A stretch of 64,000 bases of DNA from the NCBI RefSeq assembly GCF_001640805.2, contig NC_066848.1, positions 10,950,396 to 11,014,395 of the forward strand, written 5' to 3'. This stretch comes from Lates calcarifer (Eukaryota; Chordata; Actinopteri; Centropomidae). The notes under the pieces were generated by a model. It worked only from the letters and a program-made list of their open reading frames with translations, ran no database searches and was not told the DNA's origin. Positions 26,485 to 38,897 of the stretch are shown here, one piece after another. The stretch's first letter is position 1; each line of letters starts with the position of its first letter. The translations under genes were made by a program, and so were the position numbers.

Positions 26485-27020
26485 CGCTTAGTTTAGTTTA
26501 TTTTATTTGACATGGACATAACAGTAGCATCGAAACCAGTAACATACAATTATGCAAAAGCACCAGATGCATTGTATTTAGTCTTTGTAGCAAAAGCTAA
26601 TTTACAACACCTGTTTACAGACTGGCTTTTAAAGCTTTAAGTAGAAAAAGAAAAAGGGAAATAAAAATATAACACAGGTACAAAAATACAATACAATAAA
26701 ATACAGGTGTATCTATAAATGGATTTTAGGTGTGAGAACAATGTGCCGTGATTTAACACCTCTACTGAAAATATTAAAACTGTGTTGTGTTTTCAACTCA
26801 GTGGGTAAACAGTTCCAAAGTTTTATTGCTTTACCAGGGAAGGCAGTTTTGCACATTTCAATGCGACAGTTACCGTCTATTGAGGTCCATATGCTGACAC
26901 TACTGGAGTGCTGGTGTCTTGAAACAAATTCATTAAGCAGGGAGGGAGCACGACCTTGTAGATATTTAAAACCGAGCTTTAGGTTAGAATAGCCTGTGAG
27001 GCTTTTGAAGCTGAACATAT
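26485..27020 (-). mobile_element. Non-LTR retrotransposon, truncated 3' end
   Basis: On the minus strand a 101-codon frame (27018-26713) reads LGFKYLQGRAPSLLNEF, then KTAFPGKAIKLWNCLPTELK, the typical C-terminal end of LINE reverse-transcriptase ORFs. It is followed by an AT-rich 3' tail that closes with TGTCAAATAAAATAAACTAA-like sequence near 26490. Clade (L2, CR1 or Rex1-like) cannot be fixed by eye. Only the last part of ORF2 is present, as expected from 5' truncation. Confidence 0.7.
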
Positions 27021-27344
27021 TATCTCTCCAAGATGTGACCGTGGTGCCACCTCATTGGTTTTTTTGTCCATAATCTGGTTATACAGTGATGTGATGGGTT
27101 TTATAGCTGATTATGAGGCGTGTGACCAGGAAGTGATGCAGTGTGGTAGGTGTGAGAATATCATGGCATGCAGAGCTGGGCTGTGCTAAATGGCAGATAC
27201 CATGAGGCAATTGAGATTGACTTTTATGCAAATATTATTCACTTGTTAATGAAATCTTAGATGGAAGCTAACTTAGTTTGTTAGTGCTATCCAAGGCTAC
27301 TTCTTCATGATGCCTCCTATTCCTCAGTAAGACAGAAGGTGGAG

Positions 27345-27405
27345 GAGGAGTTAGATGAGAAGGTCCACACCACTCTCATATAGCTAAATATAAAGCATTC
27401 CTTCA
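27345..27405 (+). repeat. Short fragment of the GAGTTAGATGAGAAG fish repeat
   Basis: GGAGTTAGATGAGAAGGTCC followed by ACACCACTCTCATATAGCTA is a clear fragment of the family seen in full at 13480. Confidence 0.5.
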
Positions 27406-30054
27406 TCATTTATTTCCTAAACAAAAGAAAAGGCAAGACACCTGTAGTATACCACTAACTCTCACAGACACTGGTTCGGTGCAAGGATTAACCTCAAGAC
27501 TGCACCCATAATAAAACACAATGTATCAAGGTGGAGAGAGCCAGTAAAATAAAAACAAAAATGATGAACATACTTTCTGTGAGGACACCTCATAAGACAA
27601 GTTTGTGAGATCTATGAAATAACTTTATTCCATTTCTCATCCACACATTTCTCTCTGTCTCCTGTGAGTTGATAATAAATGGAGCCACAGCACTTCTAGG
27701 AAACAACAGCACCAATCTCATGTTTCTTTTCTCAGTCTCCCCATTGTAAACTTTCCTCCTGCTTTCTGCTAAGCTGTGCAGGTCTCCCACCAGCTTACAA
27801 TAGGCAGGTGTGATTTGTGACTGGACTACATTATCTGGCAGCAGACAGCAATTTCAGGAGGGGTGTTTAAGCGGCTTGGACAGATGCGCTGTAAGGATTA
27901 GACCACCTTTGATCCAAACATATCCAATCAATCATCACAATACTTCACTTCTTATAGTTTTCTGGATTATTATCAAGCTTAATATTATCGTTGTTAGACA
28001 CAGACAGCAACTTCAGATAAGCTTTAACAACTGTAAATTGTATTCCCTGGCTGTCACAACACCTCTTCAGAAAACTGCTAATTGGGAAGACTCAGCCTAT
28101 TCTCAGTAGCCAAGGAAAGAAAAAAAAAAGAGAAAGATAAAGAAGAGAAGAAAAGTGCGAGACTTCGACGTCCCAGGCTCGACTGTCATAGCACAAGTAC
28201 CGCTGTTCCTCTGAGATTTGCTTCTGTGAAAAGCACACACAAAGGCTTGCAGACTCCTCAGTCGAGTTTTATCGGAGGTGTGAGAGAAGAGAGAGTTGTC
28301 AAGGCCATCAGGAATGTATTCGCAAACCTTATGTAGGTTCAAATTAATCTGTGTGAGGAGTCGAACTGTGACGTCAATAGGCTCTCTATTTATGGAAGCA
28401 TCAGTATTCAGTGTTGAGGTGATGACACTGATACTTAATTTAACTGCATGACCTCATCATTATCCAACTTCACTCCTTATACTTTGTTGTGAAAGACTGA
28501 AATAAGAAACATGCCACAAATGAGGTACAAGCATCTCACATGGGACACTATCAGAGTTCAGCGGCTGCTCAGAACATTTTTGATGTGACAGCATTGGAAA
28601 TATTGCTGGCATCAAAGCGACAAATTTTGGGGCAAGCTCTTCCTAATGATGAATTTCAGAATTATTACGTTTCCGCAAATCTCATGGTCCATACATATGT
28701 GAACACTGAAACTACATAGAGGCCAATGTGACATAAAAATAGATCTTTAAATGTAACTCTAAACAATAATGTCACAAAGATGTATCCGTTACCATTTGGT
28801 TGTTAAATCAAAGGGCTTTAATCTCATCTGCAACCCTGACGGGAATCTTCAGAGACCTGTTAGCTGCAAGTTCCTGAAGGGGGTTGCACAAACTGAAGCA
28901 GAGTCTGATCTTGAAGTAGCCATTTACCCCTTCAACGAAAACACTGGTCTTTTTCCCATTTGCAGTAAATATATTCTGTGAGTGGGGTTTGAAAAGTTAG
29001 CATATTATAACTTAGCTTAAATCTGATACAAATAAGAGTTGAATCTTAAAGAAAAACCAGTCAGATAAGGTTATTGGGGACTTGCCAACCTTTCTTGTAT
29101 GTTTTATGAATGGAGATGGAAGGTCCAAAAGGGATACCCTCAGAATGCCCCAAGAAATATTCCCATTTTTGGATTTGGAGAGAATGTTTTCAAACTTTTA
29201 ATGTGAAATGAAATAATTAAAGACAACATGACTGAACTCTCCATTCTGAAAGGAGCTGAAACTTTTATGAGCACCATCCAGTTTTTTGAAGCCTGACGTA
29301 GGAAGCCGAGCCTTCTCTGTGGCACACTTTTCAGACATTATAAATAAATTATGACGTTCACATGGGTATGCTTAAGCAACAAAAAAGAAACACTGTCTGG
29401 GTTGTTCTACAGTGATTTCAAATAAATCTTTTGTGAAGAAAAAAAGACAAACAAAGTCACTGTCACTTTGAAAGTATGTACATCTGTGAATATTATATTA
29501 TATATATATATTTATTTTTCTAAATTAGAGCCCTAATGATAGTTTAATTGTATTGTGATGCAGTCAAAATTGATTCATTTGATTGATTCCAGGCCCATGG
29601 TGGTTCCGATAAAGAAAAATGGGTAAGCCATTAATTTTCCCAAAGATATTAGTCACAGCAGCTGTCACACACTATAAGTTATGACGGACAATAACAGGGC
29701 TAACAATGGTTCTAATTCAGACCAAAATTACAAAGTCAAGGTGAGTTTCTATTTGTGTGTGAGTTCTGCATGGATGCATCACCTTCATAATCATCTCCAT
29801 TCAAACATAATTGTGATTCATCCTCCATTTTTCTTGTCAAGCATTATCTAATTTATATTCTTAGCTAGAAATTATCTTGATACACAGCAACACAAATGCA
29901 TTTTGAGCTAAATGTACTTTAAGTTTTTACTACAACAACTAGATGGGTTGCCACCAATTGGTTAACAATTCTGGTTTTTGGTGCCATGTCTTAACAACTG
30001 TTGAATGGAGTAGTATACATATTCAGGTCCCTTTAAGGAATTGAATTGTAGTAA

Positions 30055-30225
30055 CCCCCTTTTATTGATTTTACATCTAGCACCATCACCAGGTCAAAAT
30101 ATGGATTTGTCTAATACTTTAGTTAAAGACCAAATATGTAATGACATCTACATCAGCCTCCACTTTGTGTTTATTGCTAACAAATGTTAGTATGCTAAGC
30201 ATTATCGTGTTAGCATTACAGTGCA
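30055..30225. repeat. Fragment of the CTAGCACCATCACCAGGTCAAA fish repeat
   Basis: TAGCACCATCACCAGGTCAA, then GTTAGTATGCTAAGCATTA, are words shared with the copies at 32000, 34000 and 59300. Confidence 0.45.
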
Positions 30226-30259
30226 GTACAGTACAGGCCTCACAGAGCTATATAAGAGC

Positions 30260-30290
<31 letters not shown>

Positions 30291-31984
30291 TACATTGCCA
30301 GTACCCTCCATCAGAATTGCTTGTCAGACACACACACCTTTCGAACATAAGTTGTGTCTGACCATTTCTGTAACCTTCCAAAACCAACAATCCAACCTTC
30401 ACATCCACTTCATGCTGCGACTGGCTAGCTGTATGGAAGTGAGAAAGGAGCCAGGTTTTGACTTTCTATCTCTTGCTCCTTTTTTTCAGTCTTGACAGAA
30501 CTATTTCTGTCTTTTTTCAGGTTAACAATTGAGTGCCACACTATCAATGCCTTCCAGGAGAGAGTACCTGAAAATGCGTGCAGTTCTTCCCTTATTCAAA
30601 CTATACTGCGTCTTGCCCTTCTCTGTTATGACTGTTTGGAACAGTTATAACAAGTTTTGATTCCTGATGTGGTCGAACAACACATTACAGATGCAAACCC
30701 CTGTCTCTGGTGTCAAAGTGTTCTGCTCTGTACGCCCACCATACAGCCTAACCACCTAACCACTGTATGACTTCCATAGTTCTTCCTTAAATATGTTACA
30801 ATATGTTAACATATTTAACAAAACAAATCAGTAATATGTTAACGCAATGTGTAGCCTTTAGACTGTGCTGAGTGTGTGCAGCCTGTAACAAAACTCCACA
30901 TAAATTAATTATTTCCATGAGTAACAGGGCAATATTTTGGTAATACCAGAGTACATTATGAAAAGTGCACAGTTCTACTTTTGGCCTATTTTTAGGGATT
31001 TTCCCAGCCTTTAAGCGACAGAGTTCAGTGGTGTTTGAGCACCATGGGGATCCTGCAGTATGTGTCATTTTTTGATTGCCTCTGAGAAGCAAGGAGGGGA
31101 CCCACCTCATTAAAAACAAATGTATCAGAGGAAAAAAAAAATCAATGGTTACAACAATGGAATATATTTAGCGTAGACCCTGCAGTGACATCAGGGACAT
31201 CTCAGTCAGCAGCAATATGATGAACTCATTAAAATGATTGAAGTTGGTCTTCAAAGAGCCACAGTTCAAATCCCAGGACAGCAAGCTAACATGAATCAGA
31301 GCCAAGATACTGAAGTCATGACCTTAATTCTTTCATTTAACCATGTTCTTCTTTGATAATGACAATGACGACGAAGAGCACCAGGTATGGCACCCAACCC
31401 TGGGCTATATTTTATGAACCAAAAGGGCTTTCATTTCCATCTACTACAATCATTATAGTGAATTATGGGTAAAGATCCCCTCAGGTTTCTGTAGAATCTT
31501 TTCTTACACCTTTCCTTTTTCCACAGAGTACAAAACAAAGGATAGTGCAGTGGGAGACCACATACAAAAGGAGAGGTAAATATAAGGTTTAATTCATTTC
31601 TGCAGCACCTTTCTGGAGCGAGCATTATGAGTCAGTGAAAGACTACACTACAGACAGAGCAGCACACAACACCAATGAAAGCCCAGTCTGTAAAAGCAGG
31701 CTTTGAAATGTCAATTAAAAACAGCTCACATTGCCGATCAACTGAAAGAAATCAAAGAAAAAAAAATCACCAGAGGTCTGGGTCTTAAAACTTCTGTTTT
31801 TTCAACTTTATTGTTATTTTCCTGAAGGAGGTTTTCGTTGCAGTGAGGCATTGGACACATTAGATGATAGAGATGTATCTATTACAACAAATATCAAGAA
31901 TTCAGGGTTAATATAAAAGTATGATCTAACTGCTCACATTACAATGGCAGCATGGTGAAGTTTAGCATTTATAATGTTGCCATT

Positions 31985-32575
31985 TTCTTTTAGTGAGTTT
32001 AGCATGTTAGCATGCTAACATTTTCTAATTAGCATGGAACACAAAGCACAGCTGAGGCTGATGGGAATGTCAATAGTTTTACAGGTGTTTGGTCATAAAG
32101 AGTAGTATTGGACAAAATTCAAGTTTGGCCCAATGATGGCTCCTGGTGAAAAGTTAAGGGATCAAAGTAATTACAGTTCACCCTTGGGGGCACAGGACTG
32201 TGTGCACCAAATTTCACAGCAATAGCTGGCAAGATATTTCATTAAAAAGCAAAATGTCAATCTCATCAAAAATCTGACGATCACCACAGTCAGTGGGGAA
32301 AATATTATCTGGGCAACATGGATATTTTGTTGTTGTCTATTCAGGCTATGGTGGGATATTTCAAAGGATAGGTAACAAACTTTGTCCTCATGGTGGTGCA
32401 AGAGGAAAATTTGGGTCATTAGAACTACATACACTGCAAACCTTCAGTATCTGTTGCAAATGTAACACCAATCAACAAATTAGTTGTTGAGATATCTCAC
32501 TCTGAACCACAAACATCAACCTCATGATGGCTCTAGAGCTTAAGTCATGGGATCATCCTCTGGATGGTAGACTGA
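31985..32575. repeat. Degenerate fish repeat (TGGATGG...TGAAATTT family)
   Basis: Contains GTTAGCATGCTAACATTTTC, GGCACAGGACTGTG, CCAAATTTCACAGCAATAGC and CACCATGAGG-like words in inverted orientation. The copy is on the reverse orientation relative to the one at 33950. Confidence 0.5.
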
Positions 32576-33506
32576 TTAATATTACTATCCATAGTGCCAT
32601 GCAAAAATTACAGTGCAGTGCAAGATATAAATGAATATAATTTTATTAATGGCAGTGGCAAACACAAAAGTTTTAAGCTTTAATTTAAAAGAACCGAGAG
32701 TTGTTTCGTAACAAGCAGGATGTCAAAAACATACTTTAGCTGCAAACCATTCACTACTTTACAAAACCAGTAGTAGCCTAGTGTTTCAAAATCAGACACA
32801 TAGGAAGTCAGTGCAAAGATCTCAGCACTGGGGAGATTTGCTGCACTGTCTTGTGAGAGAGTTTTGAATAAGCCTTTGTGTGAGGACACAGTGAGTACTT
32901 TTGCATTATAAAAACTCTCTGGTGTACAGTTTGTAGTTTTTGCTGTCTGCACAAATGCTGTGCATTCCTAAATTAAATGTAGAATAAACAACCATACATA
33001 TTTGTTGAGGTTGTCTGAACTGTCACAATACAGATAACAAATATCCATGACAGTCAAGCACACACGGCCCGACTGTGCCAACAGTGCAAACAGCTGTGAC
33101 AGGATTTCATTATATGTTGAAATGCTGAAAAATGATAGTATATAAAAAACTTATTTTGCTGTTGTTGTCTTGAAATACAATATCTAAAATGCTGATGTCT
33201 ATAAATACACTGCTAATGTCCCAGCGGGCAGACAGAGTTTTCCAAAAGATGATTGAGCATTGTCTGATAACACATGCGACAAATATTCACAATTGTGTTT
33301 TAACTCGCCCTTTGTGTTTGGTGGAAAATACCTCAGAATATGTTTTGCCACAGTAATCGTGTCCAGTTCTTTATCCTTTAAGATAAAGCAGTTCTTTTAC
33401 ATCATGGACAATTCAGCTGCATCAACAATTGCTTTGTGAATAATGAAAACCTTCAGAATATCGATTGTGAATGGTTTCACACTTGGTTTAACAATCCTTT
33501 AAACGT

Positions 33507-33533
<27 letters not shown>
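33507..33533 (+). repeat. Poly(A) run of 27
   Basis: 27 consecutive A. Could be the tail of a retroposed copy, but no recognisable source sequence was seen directly upstream. Confidence 0.9.
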
Positions 33534-33537
<4 letters not shown>

Positions 33538-33949
33538 TAAGCCTACTCTCTCATTTCCTCTTGAGTGTGTGCAACACAGTGTTACCAGGGATGAATTGTA
33601 TCTTGGAATCTAAAGTGTCAGCGGTGGCCAAAGTTTAGTGAAGTTTGAACTCCAGAGACTGTGTTTGCTGCATTCTGCATTGATGGTCCTATTCTCTCTC
33701 CTAAAAAGTATCTGACTCCCTCTCTGCTTTCATCTTTAAAGTTGTATAGGCAACAGCAGTGCACAAGTCAGACTGAATTTGATTACAGAGACCTGCTAGC
33801 ACCTCCTCTACGCCAGTGGAGCTCTTGTTGGTCTCTCAAAATTACTCATCTTTACTTGTAGCAATCTAATATCAGATCAGACTCCAGTTTGGGACCACAA
33901 TGAAAGACTTTAATGGCATATCTTTAGGGTGTGTTAGTGTTAGTCTGTT

Positions 33950-34580
33950 GGGCCACTAGTTTGGTTCAGACTGAAATACCCCAACATCTACTGGATGACT
34001 TTCCATGAAATTTAGTACAGATATTTATGGCCTAGAGACCATGAATGTTAATGACTTTGGTGATTCCCTGAAATGTGTTCTAAAGCTGCTGGCAGGTCAA
34101 AAATGTCACTTTTCCAGTAAAATATCTCAACATCTACAACATGGATGGGCACAAAATTTGTACATTCATGGTCCATAGAGGATAAATTATCTGCATTTCT
34201 GGTTTTTAGTCAAATGTCTCAACATCTATTGGATGGATTGCTGTGAAATTTGGTACACACACTTGTGCTCCCCATCAGGAATTCTAATAAATTCTAATAT
34301 TATTTGTGATTGCTTAACTTTTCATCTACCTTCACAATCAAGTTTTCAAAATTTTGATCTTAGGTGTTAGGTGTTAGTTTTATGAAAATTTGTTTAATGC
34401 TAAGTAGCAAATGTCAGCATGCTAACACACTAAACTAGGTTGATGAAGATGGCAACCATTATAGGTGCAGCTAAACATCATCATGTCATGTTGTCATTGT
34501 GATCATGTTAGTTTGCACTGTGTCTATGTAGTTTCATAGCTGTCAACATGGCTGTAAACTCTTCTTGTCTTGTTAAACAA
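33950..34580 (+). repeat. Fish dispersed repeat (TGGATGG...TGAAATTTGGTAC family)
   Basis: Successive words such as CCATGAAATTTAGTACAGA, GACTTTGGTGATTCCCTGA, TATCTCAACATCTA and ATTGGATGGATTGCTGTGAAA are a well-known teleost repeat, with internal near-tandem structure. The tail holds GTCAGCATGCTAACAC. Confidence 0.6.
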
Positions 34581-37500
34581 AAACTGAGAGTAACATAATT
34601 AACATTTTCTTAGAGGTTGTCCTTCCTTGATGCCCAACAGTGAAAAATGTTGCCATAATCATCATCATTGGCTGAAAAAGTACCAGTCTGATGGGGGGCA
34701 ACAAAAGGTAGCACTAAATTAAGATAAGATAAGCCACTTATGTCTGTTCCACTCTCACTAAATTCAATGGCTCTGCTACAGTAACATTATGTCTTTTTGC
34801 AGAATGAAAAGCCTCAAGTATTCGATGATAATTACATCAAGGGGCACCCAGGGATCAGGTTCAGGTGCAGGTTGGACATTTACTGCTAACGCACACATGT
34901 AGCTGAATAGTCTGAACACTCTCTTCAAGGATCTTGGGGAGAAAATAACTATAGAGGATGAATTCACTGGGTTTCTTTGGTAATTGCCTCTGCAGGAACA
35001 CCTAATATAAGAGGGAGACGTGTTTATTTAAATCTTGGGAGTTGAGAGGACAAATATATTTTTAAATATATTTTTTAGCAACCGAAACCATGTTGAAAAC
35101 AATTTTTGATCTCTCAGATATGAATCTAAATGACCAGATGTGCTATGTGAATAACGCAGTGTGGTATTTCAGATTACAAATACTTTGCTCCTTTGAAAAA
35201 GCCCAGGAAGATCAAACAATCAGGCACTCAAGGGACAATAAAAAGGGTAAAAAAAAAAAAAAAGGAAGAAAAAAGCCTGCCTGTGTGAAACCTGCTTTAA
35301 ACATCCAAACATTATATTCGTTCCCAATGTTGTTTTACATCAGAAAGTTCTTGTATTACTCTTACAGCTAACTATTATGGCATATCAAAGTGTTATAGCT
35401 CGCAGAGGAGTGATCATCCACATCATCTCAGTCATTAAAAGTCAGTGAGAGTAACTTTTAATGACATGGTCCCTTGTTATTCTGTGAGAAATAACTAGAA
35501 AATAATTAAGAAACTATCCACTGACCTAGAAAATACAGAAAGTTTCTCAGTATGGTTTAAATATTTATCTCAAATCAGCTCTCTTATTACCTACACTAAC
35601 AAGGTTATGTCTTTGCCTCTTAGTTATTATGTTCTACTAGATATCTCGAAATGTACAAATGGATTTACATGATATTAGCTGGACAGGTAGGCCTTGAGCC
35701 AAAGAACAATTGATTACATTTTGGTAGTGCTCCAGATCTTGGATTTCCACCATTAGACATTTATTGTTTTTAATCTATAACTAAGAATTTAAGGCAGATA
35801 GAGGCTTGATTCCAAATCCTGAGGGTATGTTTGCAGGGTCAAGGAATCAATTTAACTTTTAAATGACGTGATGGGAATGATGTCTTTGGGTGCAATTGTT
35901 GGCGAGCGGGTTTTGGCGGAGCTTTCCAGTCTTAAAGTCCCACTCTGCTTGATACCACTGAGTCTGATGCCTCTATGAGTCTGGGCTTTGGCCAGGTTTG
36001 CAGAGCCGTGGGACAAGAAAATGATGATCACAGAGGGGGGATATACTCTTAATGCTTTTCATTTTAATGAAGTTTGCTTTCCTTTCTTTACCTCTGCCTC
36101 ACGATTCTTTGCAGAAGTAGTAATTGCCTTACAGGGATTCTTAGGCAGCGCAGCACTCAGTGAGGCGCTGTCTTAGATATCCATCTATGCCTCTGTTCCT
36201 GCAGTAATTAAGGTTTGGAGTCACCTCAGGAGATATTGTGGCTCCACAAACTAGCTGGCTTTAGCAATCTGCAGCACAGTGTGGGGGGTAATATATGTAT
36301 GAAACTGTGTTTGTGGGACTCTCTCTGTGTGTGCACACATTGTGAAGGTAGGGCCTCCTATTAAATGAGGAGAATTTGAGGGCGGCTCCTGATGTGAGGC
36401 AGGTGATGAAATGAAGAGCTTTTTACAGAGTTCAACGACAGGCTAAGCCAGAGTGCTAGAGTTAGGAGAAGTGCCTCATGTCCTCTTGAGTGAACCTGTC
36501 CGAGTCTATTGGTATTGTTTGGGATGATGGCGGCATAATTGTTTAAAGAAACGGCCTATTTTTGTCTTTATTATGATGCTGCAGACAGAAATTACACTAT
36601 ATTTTAAAGAGCAATTAGGCTACCTTGGGTAATTTTTGAAGTGACTCCTCTACCACTCAAATATTAATGCTATAGTGCTGTCTGTTGTTAAGCAAATTAC
36701 CTGGAACACACAAGTAATGAATACCATTATAGAAGTGAATAGCTTTTCGTTCCCACTTTTTTACCAATATTGTGAGGCTAAACATAATACACACAGCAAA
36801 AATGATAGAAAATGAGGGCTGAGAATTATGCTATCAGTTATGATAATATCAATAAATAACAAAATCTATCTATAATGAAAAAGCAGCACATCCTAGTTTG
36901 CTCCATCACAACCACAACAACAGTTAATTGCTTTGTGCCTGAGACAGCCTCTTCAAGTACTCGGGAATTTGGTCTGACAGCACCCTGTCCTTCTTCCAGC
37001 ATAAAGTGAAACCCCAGTTGGGGCTTTGCCTTTTAGATCAGAGCCATTCCTCTTTCCCTCTGTGCTGAGTGGGGCAGGCACTGAGCTCTGGCCAGGAGGT
37101 TCAGGCAGCCAGGGGGGGGGGGGTCCAGCCAGTCAATAAGGGGAGTCTGATTAACATTTTCATCCTATCTTTTGCGTTTCCCTCAAAGGAGCTGGCGGTA
37201 TAAATGACCAAAGCAAACGTCTTGGCAAGTGCTTGAATGACAAGAGCACAACACAAGAATGGCATGCTGCAAAGACTCTTGAATACAAAGAGCGTAGCCC
37301 TGTAGCCCCAAGGGAGGAGCTTTGATTTATTTACAAACTGTAGGGCTCTGTGGTAACTAACAGCAGCAGCGGAGTCAAAACGCTGGTGGTGCATGCTCGT
37401 GTTGTTGCTGAAATGAAAGCAGCTCAAGAAAGAACCAGAACTCTCATCTCCAGCATCTCTTCCTGACAAGAGGCAGCTCATTTGTCCCAGACTATCTCTG

Positions 37501-38875
37501 CTACTGCCATCAGTTGATCATCCTTCCACTGCTAGATTAAGGTGATGTTGTACACATATCAGCCTCTCAAAGGTGTGTGATTGCTTACATGTCTTGAAGT
37601 GAGGCTCTGGTTGATGCCAGTGCTTCTGACAAGTCACAGTCACAAATACAAATGCTTTCCTCTGTAAAATTTCAGCTGAAAAATATCCTGACATGTGCTG
37701 CTTTTTTGATTCCTCTTTAGTTTCATAGCCTGTTACAGCCTATTACATTACATTCTGTCGTCAGTGATGATTCTTCATTGAAACACTAATATTCTGCTTT
37801 CTTCTAGAGGGGGCAAAATATCTCTTTTTTTCTTGGGATTCATTGCTAAGCATTAGACCTACATCTTAACAGAAAATTAATTTGATCCAATCTTAATTAC
37901 TACTTGGAAAGTTTAGCTCATCGCCGCTCATTAATTTCATTCAAGCATTTCAAGGTCAGTCACAAAGCTTATATAACAGTACGTGTCAGATGAAACAGAG
38001 TTATTTTTGTCATTTCTATCATATCCGTTACATCAGCATACCTGACATGTTCCTTCATATGAGTCATGTCCTGCTGTAGCCAATTTCTGTGATCATGTCA
38101 CCACTTTTCTCTATGACATGAAGAAGATCCTTCAAATATTGAAACTGTGGTCATGCTTAAAAAGTCATGAATCTGATATTCAGTTAGAGGTTACTGAAGG
38201 GGAAAATGCTTTTACCATTAAAAAGTTGAAAACAATTCTTCAGAATTAAATTTCTTGGCAAAATATAGTTGAAGCATTGACTTTCATGACCTCTAATGGG
38301 TATTATTTATTGTATAAATTTGAACAACTACATATACCAATGTGGTAGACTCATGACACATTTGAATATGTACTATTGCTGGAGATGTTGCTGCTGCATC
38401 GTTTTCTCATTAAACCAATTCAGTCTTAATCACATAAACTCTAGTTATTGAAATAACCTCAAATTAACACATTTGCCGCAGTCGTTCTCTCCCCAGCATG
38501 TCAACAACACAAAGTATCTGAGTGTCTGACACTCCACACCGAAGCAAACTGAGGTATGTTTTGCCCAGATTTGAAGCACGAAACCCCACAACCCTGAGCT
38601 ACCAGCCACAGAGTGACGTTCCCTGCCTCCACCACCCCGAGCCTCATATTTTCTTGATTTTCCAGATAGCTGGTTCAGCCTGTCCAAAAAACGAAGGGAG
38701 AGAGCGAGAGAGCACGAGAACATATGTGATAGGAGGGGACACAGGAGGAGAGGTGACATCTTTTACTGTCATTATGTTTGCCGAGTCCTCACTAGATGGC
38801 AGTGTAGTGTAGGAATATTGTTTGACAAGTTTTACCAGACATGGCATGAGTTTAGAAACTTTCTCAGCCCTACTT

Positions 38876-38897
38876 CTCTCTCTCTCTCTCTCTCTTC
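38876..38897. repeat. (TC)n microsatellite
   Basis: Short uninterrupted TC run, followed by CT-rich imperfect units. Confidence 0.85.

Noticed and set aside
37101..37481. 126-codon minus-strand open frame
   Set aside because: No recognisable domain, Cys/Leu-rich chance-like composition, starts at a poly-C run, and no splice or promoter context.
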